From contig NZ_JAOPHT010000003.1 in assembly GCF_025515305.1 (NCBI RefSeq), positions 367,008-431,007 on the forward strand: DNA of 64,000 nt. The letters run 5' to 3'. The DNA comes from Roseicyclus sediminis (GTDB lineage: Bacteria; Pseudomonadota; Alphaproteobacteria; Rhodobacterales; Rhodobacteraceae). A model generated the notes under the pieces. The model ran no database searches. It had not been told where the DNA came from and saw only the letters and a list, made by a program, of their open reading frames with translations. Position numbers and translations under genes: made by a program. Of the stretch, positions 16,742 through 25,054 are shown one piece after another. Numbering within the stretch: position 1 is the stretch's first letter; each line of letters starts with the position of its first letter.

Positions 16742-17582
16742 CACCGTCGCCGTCGTGGACTGGTCCGCGCGGTCGGTTCCCTCCCCGGCTCGGCCCTCGA
16801 AGGACGCGATCTTCGTCGGACTTTGCCGCGATGGCGCTGTGGCGACGCTTTACCAGCGCACCCGCGCCCAGACGATGCGAAGCCTGCGCGGCCTCCTCGA
16901 CGGAGAGCTGCGCGCAGGCCGCCGGGTGCTGCTCGCCTTCGACTTCCCCTTCGCCTACCCGAACGGCTTTGCGCGCGCCGTGACGGGGGAGGACGATCCC
17001 CTGTCTCTCTGGGCGTATCTCTCGCGGGCGGTGGAGGATGACGAGCGCAACGGCAACAACCGCTTCGCCGTGGCATCCGGTCTGAACGCGCGGTTCGGTG
17101 CGGATGGGCCGTTCTGGGGTCATCCGCAGGGTGCCGAAGTCCCCGGCGTTCCGTTCCGCAAGCCCGCCTATGCGCCCTTTTCCTTCCCCGAGCGGCGCAC
17201 GATCGAGCGCCTGATCCCAAGGTCCAAACCCTGTTTTCAGCTGATGGGCGCGGGCTCTGTCGGGTCGCAGGCGCTGCTCGGGATCGCGCGCCTGCAGGAC
17301 CTGCGCGATCACTACGGCGAGGTTCTTTCGGTTGCGCCGTTCGAGGCGCCGGACACGCAAGTCGTTCTGGCCGAATGCTATCCGGGGCTGTTCGCGCGCA
17401 TGATCGAGGCCCGCGCCCGGGCGGGCGAGATCCCCGACCGCGCTCAGGTCCGCGTGCTGGCCTGGGCGCTCGGGCGGCTTCCGGGGCACAGGCTGGATGC
17501 ACTCCTTCGCGAGGGGGACCCGGTCGAGGGCTGGATCCTCGGCCATGGCGCGACGGACGAGATCGCCGCCGCGCTGCCCTGA
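16728..17582 (+). CDS. conserved protein of unknown function coupled to mobA
   Basis: 284 residues, MRGFDTVAVVDWSARSVPSP..., overlapping mobA by 14 bp and so translationally coupled. Acidic motifs VVDWSA (near 10) and LLAFDFPFAYPNGFA (near 75) recall the DxxS and D-P-F positions of RNase H-fold DUF429 proteins, but the match is from reading only. Other blocks are FWGHPQGAEVPGVPFRKP, LIPRSKPCFQLMGAGSVGSQ and VVLAECYPGLFARM. Close homologues are, as far as I recall, carried next to mobA in related genomes. No signal peptide or membrane segment. Confidence 0.75.
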   Translation: MRGFDTVAVVDWSARSVPSPARPSKDAIFVGLCRDGAVATLYQRTRAQTMRSLRGLLDGELRAGRRVLLAFDFPFAYPNGFARAVTGEDDPLSLWAYLSRAVEDDERNGNNRFAVASGLNARFGADGPFWGHPQGAEVPGVPFRKPAYAPFSFPERRTIERLIPRSKPCFQLMGAGSVGSQALLGIARLQDLRDHYGEVLSVAPFEAPDTQVVLAECYPGLFARMIEARARAGEIPDRAQVRVLAWALGRLPGHRLDALLREGDPVEGWILGHGATDEIAAALP

Positions 17583-18755
17583 CTACTGAAGATCCGAGAA
17601 GGCGTCCTGCATCCGCGCGACCGCTTCGGCGACCACGGCGCGCGGCGTCGCGATGTTGAAGCGAACGAAGGTTTCGCCGCCGGTGCCGAACTGCGCGCCC
17701 ATCGGAACCGCGATCCGCGCCTTGCCGTGGATGCGCTGTGCCACTTCCTCCGGCGTCATGCCGGTGCCCGAGAAATCGACCCATGGCAGGTAGGTCGCCT
17801 GCAGCGGCATCGACCATACGCCCGGGATCCGGTTGATCGCTTCGTCGAAGATGCGGCGGTTGCCTTCGAGATACTCCATCTGCGCATCGACCCAGGCCGC
17901 GCCTTCGGGGGAATAGGCGGCCTTCACCATCGGCAGCGCGAGGCAGGCTGCCATGTAGTCGAGCTTGCGCAGCAGATCGGCCAGGGCGCCGCGCAGGTCC
18001 GGGTCGGGCACGATCATGTTCCCCGTCTTCATGCCGGCGAGGTTGAATGTCTTGGAGGTCGAATTGAGCGTAACGGTGCGGTGGCGCATCTCGGGTGCGG
18101 CGATGTCCATCGGCACGTGGCGCTGCCCCGGGAACAGCAGGTCGCAATGCACCTCGTCGGAGACGAGGATCAGGTCATGCCGTTCGGCGAAGGCGGCCAC
18201 GGCGGCCATCTCCTCGCGCGTCCAGATTCGGCCCGAGGGGTTCTGCGGCGCGCAGAAGATGAGGATGCGGGTGTCGGGCGTGATCCGCGCCGCCGCGTCG
18301 TCGAGGTCCAGCACGTAGCTGTCGCCATCGCGGACCATCGGCAGTTCCAGCGGCACGCGGCCGGCCTTCTCGGTCTTCACGCGGAACTCGTGATAGACCG
18401 GCGTGAAGTAGGCCACGCGCTCGCCCGGCGCGCTGAAGGCCTGCAGGCACAGCTGGATCGCGTTGCCGAGGCCCTGGCAGGTCAGGATCCAGTCCTGCTC
18501 GATGCGCCAGCCGTGGCGGGCCTGCATCCACCACTGGATCGCGCCAAGATAGCTTTCCTCGTAGAACGTGTAGCCGAAGATCCCGAAATCGGCGGCCTTG
18601 TGCACGGCCTCGATCACGCAGGGCGCGGTGGGGTAGTCGCTGTCGGCGGTCCACATGGCGATGCCCTCGGCCGGGGGAATGCCATAAAGGGCCTCGATCC
18701 TGTCCCACTTGCTGCTGATGGTTCCCCTGCGGTCGATGATCTCGTCGAATGACAT
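17583..18755 (-). CDS. PatB/MalY-type PLP-dependent C-S lyase
   Basis: 390-residue fold-type I PLP enzyme, MSFDEIIDRRGTISSKWDRI..., the typical opening of PatB/MalY cystathionine beta-lyases. The PLP Lys lies in STSKTFNLAGMKTGN; other hallmarks are MWTADSDYPTAP, PVYHEFRVKTEKAGR, FCAPQNPSGRIWT and VSDEVHCDLLF. It cleaves cystathionine or other S-substituted cysteines to a thiol, pyruvate and ammonia. The ATG at 18755 fits the family. Its stop abuts the convergent mobA-linked gene. Confidence 0.92.
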   Translation of the reverse strand: MSFDEIIDRRGTISSKWDRIEALYGIPPAEGIAMWTADSDYPTAPCVIEAVHKAADFGIFGYTFYEESYLGAIQWWMQARHGWRIEQDWILTCQGLGNAIQLCLQAFSAPGERVAYFTPVYHEFRVKTEKAGRVPLELPMVRDGDSYVLDLDDAAARITPDTRILIFCAPQNPSGRIWTREEMAAVAAFAERHDLILVSDEVHCDLLFPGQRHVPMDIAAPEMRHRTVTLNSTSKTFNLAGMKTGNMIVPDPDLRGALADLLRKLDYMAACLALPMVKAAYSPEGAAWVDAQMEYLEGNRRIFDEAINRIPGVWSMPLQATYLPWVDFSGTGMTPEEVAQRIHGKARIAVPMGAQFGTGGETFVRFNIATPRAVVAEAVARMQDAFSDLQ

Positions 18756-18869
18756 GAATGGCCTCGCTGTTTTCCGCCGATACCCTAGTCGCGGGGTCGG
18801 CGGGTGCAAGAGGGGCCGACTGACGCTCGCCCGTTGCGGCGCGTGCCTCGATCGCCTATTTCCCGGATC

Positions 18870-19400
18870 ATGAAACTGCCGATCCTGATCCATCCCGACC
18901 CGCGCCTCAAGAAAGTGGCCGATGCCGTCCCGGACCTGTCCGACGAATTTCGACGGCTGGCCGATGACATGCTCGAGACCATGTACGACGCGCCCGGCAT
19001 CGGCCTGGCGGCGCCGCAGATCGGGCTGTCGCACCGCCTGATCGTGATGGACTGCGTGAAGGAGGAGGGCGCCGCCCCCCGTCCAATGGCCATGTTCAAC
19101 CCCGAGATCGTGGCGTCTTCGGACGAGAAAAGCGTCTACGAGGAAGGCTGCCTTTCGATCCCCGAGACCTTCGCCGACGTGACCCGCCCCGCCGAGGTCA
19201 CCGTCCGTTGGATGGACCGGAACGGCAACCCGGCCGAGGAGACCTTCGCCGGCCTCTGGGCGACCTGCGTGCAGCACGAGATCGACCACCTGAACGGCAA
19301 GCTCTTCATCGACTACCTCTCGCCGCTGAAGCGCCAGCTCATCACCCGCAAGATGGTCAAGCTGAAGAAGGAGCGCGCGCGGGAGCAGGAGCGCGCGTGA
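18870..19400 (+). CDS. def: peptide deformylase
   Basis: 176-residue metalloenzyme removing the formyl group from nascent N-terminal fMet. All three motifs are intact: [10 protein letters not shown] (43-52), EEGCLSIP with metal ligand Cys94, and QHEIDH with His136, catalytic Glu137 and His140. The start gives MKLPILIHPDPRLKKVA, the family N-terminus. A degenerate paralogue follows after 24 bp, then fmt, so the genes for adding and removing formyl are grouped. Confidence 0.96.
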   Translation: MKLPILIHPDPRLKKVADAVPDLSDEFRRLADDMLETMYDAPGIGLAAPQIGLSHRLIVMDCVKEEGAAPRPMAMFNPEIVASSDEKSVYEEGCLSIPETFADVTRPAEVTVRWMDRNGNPAEETFAGLWATCVQHEIDHLNGKLFIDYLSPLKRQLITRKMVKLKKERAREQERA

Positions 19401-19424
19401 GCATCTGCCGCCGGGAGGCGCACC

Positions 19425-19919
19425 ATGGCGGTTAGGCCCTTCGTTCCGTGGCCCGACAAGCGCCTGCGCACCGCCGCTGCGCCCGTCGGCAAGATCACCG
19501 ACGAGATCCGCGCGATCTGGGACGACATGATCGACACGATGGAGGCGATGCCCGGCGTCGGCCTCGCCGCCCCGCAGATCGGCGTGATGCTGCGCCTTGC
19601 CGTCGTCGATTGCAGCCCCGAGCGCGGCAAGGCGGTTCGGATTGCCGACCCCGAGATCATCGCCGCCGGCCCCGGCACCTTCGACTGGGAGGAGGGGAGC
19701 CCGAACCTTCCCGGCGTCAGCGCGAAGATCACCCGCCCTTCGCCCGTGATCGTCGCCTTCACCGATCACCACGGCTTCCGCGTGCGCCAGACCTTCGAGG
19801 ACCTCTGGGGCACCTCGGTCCAGCATCAGATCGACCACCTTGCGGGGCGGATGTATTTCGACCGGCTGTCGAAGACGAAACGCGACATGCTTCTGCGCCG
19901 CGCAAGGAAACACGCCTGA
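19425..19919 (+). CDS. peptide deformylase-like protein lacking catalytic residues
   Basis: 164-residue paralogue of the preceding deformylase. Motif 1 [10 protein letters not shown] (44-53) is intact. Motif 2 reads EEGSPNLPG, so Ser92 stands where the metal-binding Cys should be. Motif 3 reads QHQIDH, so Gln135 replaces the catalytic Glu, while His134 and His138 remain. The frame is intact, with good codon use and no stops, so it is maintained as a protein. It is probably inactive as a classical deformylase; a regulatory or scavenging role is possible. Its stop overlaps the fmt start (TGATG). Confidence 0.88.
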   Translation: MAVRPFVPWPDKRLRTAAAPVGKITDEIRAIWDDMIDTMEAMPGVGLAAPQIGVMLRLAVVDCSPERGKAVRIADPEIIAAGPGTFDWEEGSPNLPGVSAKITRPSPVIVAFTDHHGFRVRQTFEDLWGTSVQHQIDHLAGRMYFDRLSKTKRDMLLRRARKHA

Positions 19920-20833
19920 TGCGGGTCGTGTTCATGGGAACGCCGGATTTCTCGGTGCCGGTTCTGGATGCGCTGGCCTCCGCCGGACACGAGGTCCTTT
20001 GCGTCTACTGCCAGCCGCCACGCCCCGCCGGACGCGGCAAGAAGGACCGGCCAAGCCCGGTGCAGGCACGGGCCGAGGCGCTGGGCCTTCCGGTGCGCCA
20101 CCCGGTCAGTCTGAAAGGCGCCGAGGCGCAGGCGGACTTCGCGGCGCTCGACGCCGACATCGCCGTGGTCGTTGCCTACGGCCTGATCCTGCCGCAAGCG
20201 GTGCTCGACGCGCCGCGGATGGGGTGCCTCAACATCCACGCAAGCCTTCTGCCGCGCTGGCGCGGCGCCGCCCCGATCCAGCGGGCGATCATGGCGGGCG
20301 ATGCCGAGACGGGCGTCTGCATCATGCACATGGAGGCGGGGCTCGATACCGGGCCGGTGTTGCTGCGCCGCGCGCTGGAGATCGGCGCGGAGGAGACCGC
20401 GGGCGAGCTGCATGACAGGCTTTCGATGCTGGGTGCGGAGGCCATCGTCGAGGCGCTGCGCCGGATAGACACGCTGGTGCCGGAGGTGCAGCCCGGGGAG
20501 GGCGTCACCTACGCCGCGAAGATCGACAAGGCCGAGGCCGCCATCGACTGGACGCGCGACGCGGTGGAGATCGACCGGCAGATCCGGGGCCTGTCGCCCT
20601 TTCCCGGCGCATGGACCATGGCCGGGGGCAAGCGGGTTAAGCTTTTGCGGTCCGGGCTGGCAGAAGGCTCCGGCGTGCCCGGCACCGTCCTCGACGGTGC
20701 GAAAATCGCCTGCGGGTCCGGCGCCATCGCGCTCCGGGAGGTGCAACCGGAAGGCAAAGGCCCTATGTCTGCCGAGGAATGGCTGCGCGGCGCGAGATTG
20801 CCGCCCGGCACGCGCGTAGGAGTGGCGGCATGA
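19919..20833 (+). CDS. fmt: methionyl-tRNA formyltransferase
   Basis: 304-residue enzyme that formylates initiator Met-tRNA from 10-formyl-THF. It begins [19 protein letters not shown]; the substrate loop is [12 protein letters not shown]; the active-site block is [20 protein letters not shown] with catalytic Asn and His; the later [14 protein letters not shown] carries the Asp. The C-terminal OB-like domain runs from about 205. TGATG overlaps the deformylase-like gene; ATGA overlaps the small membrane gene downstream. Confidence 0.96.
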   Translation: MRVVFMGTPDFSVPVLDALASAGHEVLCVYCQPPRPAGRGKKDRPSPVQARAEALGLPVRHPVSLKGAEAQADFAALDADIAVVVAYGLILPQAVLDAPRMGCLNIHASLLPRWRGAAPIQRAIMAGDAETGVCIMHMEAGLDTGPVLLRRALEIGAEETAGELHDRLSMLGAEAIVEALRRIDTLVPEVQPGEGVTYAAKIDKAEAAIDWTRDAVEIDRQIRGLSPFPGAWTMAGGKRVKLLRSGLAEGSGVPGTVLDGAKIACGSGAIALREVQPEGKGPMSAEEWLRGARLPPGTRVGVAA

Positions 20834-21096
20834 TCCTGTTCTCGTTCTTCGGCTCGCTGATGCTGGCCGGTATCGTCGCCGTCCTGTTCGAGCGCTGGGG
20901 CTGGTCGCACAACGGGATCGTCCCGTCCGTACTGATCACCTTCGGCGCAGTGCTCGTCCTCTATTTCCTGCGGTCGCTTTTCGGGCTGTCTTTCGGCTCG
21001 CCCGGCGTGGATGCGATCATCGGATCGGCCGCCGCGCTGATCCTGATCCCGACCGAGGTCGCCTATCGCCGAAAGCAGAAGCGCGACCGCCGCTGA
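20830..21096 (+). CDS. small membrane protein coupled to fmt
   Basis: 88 residues, [20 protein letters not shown]..., with hydrophobic segments at about 3-20, 28-46 and 57-72 and a very basic tail ending [10 protein letters not shown], predicted to lie in the cytoplasm. It starts in an ATGA overlap with the fmt stop, so it is translated with the def-fmt group. I recognise no family. The coupled start makes it a real gene. Confidence 0.75.
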   Translation: MILFSFFGSLMLAGIVAVLFERWGWSHNGIVPSVLITFGAVLVLYFLRSLFGLSFGSPGVDAIIGSAAALILIPTEVAYRRKQKRDRR

Positions 21097-21116
21097 TTGC
21101 GGCGTTTCGTGTCATG

Positions 21117-21127
21117 CTGCAATGCAG
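21117..21127. promoter_or_regulatory. PhaR-like site upstream of malyl-CoA lyase
   Basis: CTGCAATGCAG fits the CTGC-N3/4-GCAG pattern that I recall for the PHB-sensing repressor PhaR in alphaproteobacteria. It lies 77 bp before the malyl-CoA lyase start, whose pathway competes with PHB for acetoacetyl-CoA units. The motif is short, so chance occurrence is possible. Confidence 0.35.
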
Positions 21128-21203
21128 CGCTTGCGTGTGGCGACGCAGCAATCTATCCCGTGACCCGAACAAGACGAAACATCCTTTCGCCTGAGGGACA
21201 CCC

Positions 21204-22163
21204 ATGAGCTTCCGCATCCAGCCGCAACCCGTCGCCCGCCCCAACCGCTGCCAGCTGTTCGGTCCGGGCTCGCGGCCTGCGATCTTCGAGAAGATGGCGG
21301 GGTCCGCCGCCGATGTGATCAACCTCGATCTGGAGGATTCCGTCGCGCCCGACGACAAGCCCGAGGCACGCAGGAACGTGATCCAGGCCATCGGCGACGT
21401 GGACTGGGGCAAGAAGACCTTGAGCGTCAGGATCAACGGGCTCGACAGCCCCTACTGGTACCGCGACGTGGTCGACCTGCTGGAGCAGGCTTCGGACCGG
21501 CTGGACCAGATCATGATTCCGAAGGTGGGCAACGCGGGCGACATCTACGCGGTCGATGCGCTGGTGACCTCGATCGAGGCGGCGATGGGACGGACAAAGC
21601 GCATCGCCTTCGAGGTCATCATCGAAAGCGCCGCGGGCATCGCCCATGTCGAGGAGATCGCCGCGGCCTCCCCCCGCCTGCAGGCCATGAGCCTTGGCGC
21701 GGCGGATTTCGCGGCCTCCATGGGGATGCAGACGACCGGCATCGGCGGCACCCAGGAAAACTACTACATGCACCGCGAGGGTCAGAAATACTGGTCCGAT
21801 CCGTGGCATTGGGCGCAGGCGGCCATCGTCGCGGCGTGCCGCACGCATGGTGTTCTGCCGGTGGACGGCCCCTTCGGCGATTTCTCGGACGAAGAGGGGT
21901 TCCTCGCCCAGGCCCGCCGTTCGGCCACGCTCGGCATGGTCGGCAAATGGGCGATCCACCCCAGGCAGGTGGCGCTGGCGAACGAGGTCTTCACGCCGTC
22001 CGAAGCCGCCGTGACCGAGGCGCGCGAGATCCTCGCCGCGATGGAGAAGGCCAAGGCCGAAGGGCAGGGCGCGACGGTCTACAAGGGTCGCCTCGTCGAC
22101 ATCGCCTCGATCAAGCAGGCGGAGGTGATCGTGAAGCAGGCCGAGATGATCGCGGCGGGCTGA
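21204..22163 (+). CDS. mcl1: L-malyl-CoA/beta-methylmalyl-CoA lyase
   Basis: 319-residue CitE-family enzyme of the ethylmalonyl-CoA pathway, cleaving beta-methylmalyl-CoA to glyoxylate and propionyl-CoA and L-malyl-CoA to glyoxylate and acetyl-CoA. I recognise the Rhodobacter Mcl1 sequence closely: RPNRCQLFGPGSRPAIFEKM, INLDLEDSVAPDDK, FEVIIESAAGIAHVEEIAA, LGAADFAASMGMQTTGIGG and the HPRQVALANEVFTPS tail. Glu and Asp in the DLEDSVAP block coordinate magnesium. It follows a PhaR-like operator candidate; accA is 75 bp downstream. Confidence 0.96.
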   Translation: MSFRIQPQPVARPNRCQLFGPGSRPAIFEKMAGSAADVINLDLEDSVAPDDKPEARRNVIQAIGDVDWGKKTLSVRINGLDSPYWYRDVVDLLEQASDRLDQIMIPKVGNAGDIYAVDALVTSIEAAMGRTKRIAFEVIIESAAGIAHVEEIAAASPRLQAMSLGAADFAASMGMQTTGIGGTQENYYMHREGQKYWSDPWHWAQAAIVAACRTHGVLPVDGPFGDFSDEEGFLAQARRSATLGMVGKWAIHPRQVALANEVFTPSEAAVTEAREILAAMEKAKAEGQGATVYKGRLVDIASIKQAEVIVKQAEMIAAG

Positions 22164-22238
22164 GGCGCTTCGCCGCCTCTGTTGCATCCGCGCCTCCGCG
22201 CCGTCATATACCGGCTTGCGCAGAGGCGAGGACCGGGC

Positions 22239-23207
22239 ATGCCGATGACGAACTATCTCGACTTCGAGAAACCGCTGGCCGAGATCGAGGGCAAGGCGGA
22301 GGAACTCCGCGCGCTCGCTCGCCGCAATCAGGAGATGGACGTCGAGCAGGAGGCCGCCGCCCTCGACAAGAAGGCCGCGGACATGCTCCGCGATCTCTAC
22401 AAGGGCCTCACGCCCTGGCGGAAATGCCAGGTCGCACGGCACCCCGACAGGCCGCATTGCTCTGACTATATCGCGGCGCTCTTCACCGAGTACACGCCGC
22501 TGGCCGGCGACCGGAACTTCGCCGACGATCATGCCGTGATGGGCGGACTGGCCCGTTTCGACGATATCCCGGTGATGGTGATCGGCCACGAGAAGGGCAA
22601 CGACACCAAGACGCGGATCGAACGGAACTTCGGCATGGCGCGGCCCGAAGGGTACCGTAAGGCGGTGCGCCTGATGGACATGGCCGACCGCTTCGGCCTG
22701 CCGGTGGTGACGCTGGTGGACACGCCCGGCGCCTACCCCGGCAAGGGCGCCGAGGAACGCGGGCAATCCGAAGCCATCGCGCGCTCGACCGAGAAATGCC
22801 TCCAGATCGGCGTACCGCTGATCTCGATCATCATCGGTGAGGGCGGGTCGGGCGGTGCTGTCGCCTTCGCCACCGCCGACCGTCTCGCCATGCTGGAACA
22901 CGCCGTCTATTCGGTGATCTCGCCCGAGGGCTGCGCCTCGATCCTGTGGAAGGATGCCGAGAAGATGCGCGAGGCCGCCGAGGCGCTTCGCCTGACCGCG
23001 CAGGACCTCCACAAGCTCGGCGTTTGCGACCTCGTCATCAAGGAGCCGCTCGGCGGTGCGCAGCGCGACCGGGAGGCGACGATCGCCGAGGTCGGCAAGG
23101 CCATCCGCTCGATGCTGGCGCAGATGAAGGGCGCCGAGCGCGGCAAGCTGATCGCGTCGCGTCGCAAGAAGTATCTCGACATGGGCTCGAAGGGACTGGC
23201 CGCGTGA
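22239..23207 (+). CDS. accA: acetyl-CoA carboxylase carboxyltransferase subunit alpha
   Basis: 322-residue subunit that, with AccD, transfers the carboxyl group from biotin to acetyl-CoA, giving malonyl-CoA for fatty acid synthesis. Motifs: [57 protein letters not shown] and [17 protein letters not shown] lies 7 nt before the ATG at 22239; an ATG two codons later is an alternative. GTGA couples the stop to the CIA30-like gene. Confidence 0.96.
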   Translation: MPMTNYLDFEKPLAEIEGKAEELRALARRNQEMDVEQEAAALDKKAADMLRDLYKGLTPWRKCQVARHPDRPHCSDYIAALFTEYTPLAGDRNFADDHAVMGGLARFDDIPVMVIGHEKGNDTKTRIERNFGMARPEGYRKAVRLMDMADRFGLPVVTLVDTPGAYPGKGAEERGQSEAIARSTEKCLQIGVPLISIIIGEGGSGGAVAFATADRLAMLEHAVYSVISPEGCASILWKDAEKMREAAEALRLTAQDLHKLGVCDLVIKEPLGGAQRDREATIAEVGKAIRSMLAQMKGAERGKLIASRRKKYLDMGSKGLAA

Positions 23208-23740
23208 TCGGCCGCCGCGCGGCGATGCTTGGCGCCGCCGCGGTCCTCTTGTCACGTCCCACCGCAACGCGTGGAGAAACCGCCACGATGATACCCGCCG
23301 CGGATGCCAGCTGGAGCTACCTCGCCGACACCGTCATGGGCGGCGTGTCGGAGGGGGTGGCCGAGGCCGAGGGAGGCGCGGTACGGCTCCGGGGGACCGT
23401 CTCCACCGAGAACCGCGGCGGCTTCATCCAGGTTCGCACGTCTGTGAATGGTCTGCCGGACGATGCGCGTGCCCTCGTCGTGCGGGTGCGCGGCAACGGG
23501 GAACCCTATTTCATCCACCTCCGGACCACCCGCACGCGGCTGCCCTGGCAATATTACCAGGCGCAGTTCGACACCTCGTCCGACTGGCGCGACGTGACAT
23601 TGCCCTTCACCGAGTTCCACCCCTCGGGCGGTTTGCTGCCCGGCACGCTCAGGCCGGGCGATATCCGGTCGATCGGCCTTGTGGCCTATGGGCGGGACCA
23701 CGTCGCGGATGTGTCCATCGCCGCTTTCGGCTGGTCCTGA
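23204..23740 (+). CDS. exported CIA30-family protein
   Basis: 178 residues from a GTG that overlaps the accA stop (GTGA). The N-terminus [20 protein letters not shown] is a signal peptide with a twin Arg. The mature part has [48 protein letters not shown] and [11 protein letters not shown], the CIA30 fold (named after a fungal complex I intermediate protein). The beta-jellyroll may bind a carbohydrate or small ligand. It is probably periplasmic. Coupling to accA is unusual and its role is unknown. Confidence 0.82.
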   Translation: MIGRRAAMLGAAAVLLSRPTATRGETATMIPAADASWSYLADTVMGGVSEGVAEAEGGAVRLRGTVSTENRGGFIQVRTSVNGLPDDARALVVRVRGNGEPYFIHLRTTRTRLPWQYYQAQFDTSSDWRDVTLPFTEFHPSGGLLPGTLRPGDIRSIGLVAYGRDHVADVSIAAFGWS

Positions 23741-23775
23741 GACGACGGCCGAGCACAACTCTGACACAATGAATG

Positions 23776-23915
23776 GCGTTGCGGTCGATTGTTTACCGGC
23801 ATGCCGTTGCGGCGCCTCGTCGCCGAAAGGCTCCTTCCCGGGCAGAGCGCCACAAGCATCTGACAAAAAAAGAAAATGGCACGTAGCTCTGCGGTAAACA
23901 GTCTGTTCGCAACGC
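23776..23915. repeat. 140-bp element bounded by split inverted repeats
   Basis: The left end reads GCGTTGCG (23776-23783), 6 nt, then TGTTTACCG (23790-23798). The right end is its mirror: CGGTAAACA (23892-23900), 7 nt, then CGCAACGC (23908-23915). All 17 arm bases match. The interior has an A-rich run (TCTGACAAAAAAAGAAAATGG) and no ORF. It may be a miniature inverted-repeat element or a pair of facing protein-binding sites. It lies in the 272-bp gap before the DUF4177-like gene. Confidence 0.6.
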
Positions 23916-23954
23916 AACCGTCGCCATGAGATTGCCCAGATTGCCTTGTTTTTG

Positions 23955-23969
23955 CCATAAGTCTTATGG
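23955..23969. promoter_or_regulatory. CCATAA-GTC-TTATGG palindrome
   Basis: A perfect 6-bp dyad, 44 bp before the DUF4177-like start, in an AT-rich stretch following TTGCCTTGTTTTTG. It is a candidate operator; no regulator is assigned. Confidence 0.35.
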
Positions 23970-24012
23970 GGAGCAGGTTTTGGCGCCCGACATCAATATT
24001 CGGTGCATTTTT

Positions 24013-24426
24013 ATGAGCTATTTCGAATACAAGGTGCTTCCGGCACCTTTGCAAAGCCGTCGTCGCCAGAAACGTCTGGATGGCATGGACAAATACGCCA
24101 GCACCATCGCTGATCTGATGACAGAGATGGGTCTGGAAGGATGGGACTTCATCGGCGCCGAGGCGCTGAGGGAGCGTCGGCGAAAGTTTCTGTTCCTGAT
24201 CCATGACGTCGAGCGGACAATCATGGTCTTCCGGCGCCCGGCACCACTTCACGACCTGGGCAAGGATGCACCGGGCAACGCTGCCGTCGAACCGGTCGCG
24301 CCGCGCCGGGTCCGCCGTCCGGACCTTGTGGCGGAAGTGGCGGCGGGCGGCCGGCGCATTCCCGTGACCTCTGTGAAGCGTCCCGAAACGGACGGCGGCG
24401 ACGCAGGCTCCATCGCGGCCGAGTGA
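24013..24426 (+). CDS. DUF4177-like protein
   Basis: 137 residues, MSYFEYKVLPAPLQSRRRQ..., followed by STIADLMTEMGLEGWDFIGAE and RRRKFLFLIHDVERTIMVFRRP. The FEYKVLPAP...LNxxGxEGWD pattern is that of DUF4177 domains, small beta proteins of unknown function. The C-terminal 50 residues are basic and low in complexity. The ATG at 24013 is preferred; upstream frame content looks intergenic. The preceding region has lower G+C and two inverted-repeat features, suggesting its own regulation. Confidence 0.7.
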   Translation: MSYFEYKVLPAPLQSRRRQKRLDGMDKYASTIADLMTEMGLEGWDFIGAEALRERRRKFLFLIHDVERTIMVFRRPAPLHDLGKDAPGNAAVEPVAPRRVRRPDLVAEVAAGGRRIPVTSVKRPETDGGDAGSIAAE

Positions 24427-24454
24427 GCCCGATGGCAGCCGGCAGCGCGGGATC

Positions 24455-25054
24455 CTACCACATTCGCGGGCGCGCGTAGTCCTCGTACCCGGTGTCGTAG
24501 GTCTCGGCGTCGAAGGTGGAATCCTGCTCGCGTACCAGCTCGCCGGCGGTCGGAACGCCGGCGGCATCGTCGCGCGTCCATAGTCCTGCGCGCATCAACG
24601 CCTTGGCACACTGGAAATAGACCTCGCGGACCGAGATCACGACGACGGTACGCGGGTGCTTGCCGCGTTGTTCGAACGTCTGCGTCACCTCGGGGTCGTC
24701 GGTCAGAACCGCGGTCCCGTTCACGCGGACGACGTTGTTCGACCCCGGCACCATGAACAGCAGCGAAGCGCGCCCGTCCCGGACGATGTTGCGCAGGCTG
24801 TCGAGCCGGTTGTTCCCCCGCCAGTCGGGCAGCCAGATCGTCGTGTCGTTCACGATCCGGACCACGGGGCCGTCATCCCCCCGCGGCGTGGCATCGGTGC
24901 CCTCGGGGCCAACGGTCGACAGGATGCAGAACCGGGCGGCGTCGATCCAGCGCCGGTAGAGCGGTGTGATCCGCGACGTGACCTTGGTCAGCGATGCTGC
25001 GACCGGCGCCTCGTAGAGTGCCTCGAGCGCGGCGATATCCTCAATCCTTCGCAT
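24455..25054 (-). CDS. PPOX-type flavoprotein (pyridoxamine 5'-phosphate oxidase family)
   Basis: 199 residues of the FMN-binding split-barrel family, MSMEG_1061-like subgroup: RRWIDAARFCILSTVGPEGTDATPRGDD, IWLPDWRGNNRLDSLRNIV, SLLFMVPGSNNVVRVNG and YFQCAKALMRAGLW (cited as separate landmarks; the key elements are ATPRGD, RGNNRLDS and CAKALMR). The substrate is unknown. It is the last gene of the ftsE-ftsX-plsC transcript, overlapping plsC by 14 bp. Confidence 0.88.
   Translation of the reverse strand: MRRIEDIAALEALYEAPVAASLTKVTSRITPLYRRWIDAARFCILSTVGPEGTDATPRGDDGPVVRIVNDTTIWLPDWRGNNRLDSLRNIVRDGRASLLFMVPGSNNVVRVNGTAVLTDDPEVTQTFEQRGKHPRTVVVISVREVYFQCAKALMRAGLWTRDDAAGVPTAGELVREQDSTFDAETYDTGYEDYARPRMW

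Noticed and set aside
23877..23892. Sigma-54-like TGGCACGTAGCTCTGC
   Set aside because: The GC element is displaced by one base relative to the -24/-12 consensus, and the downstream TTGCA is absent.
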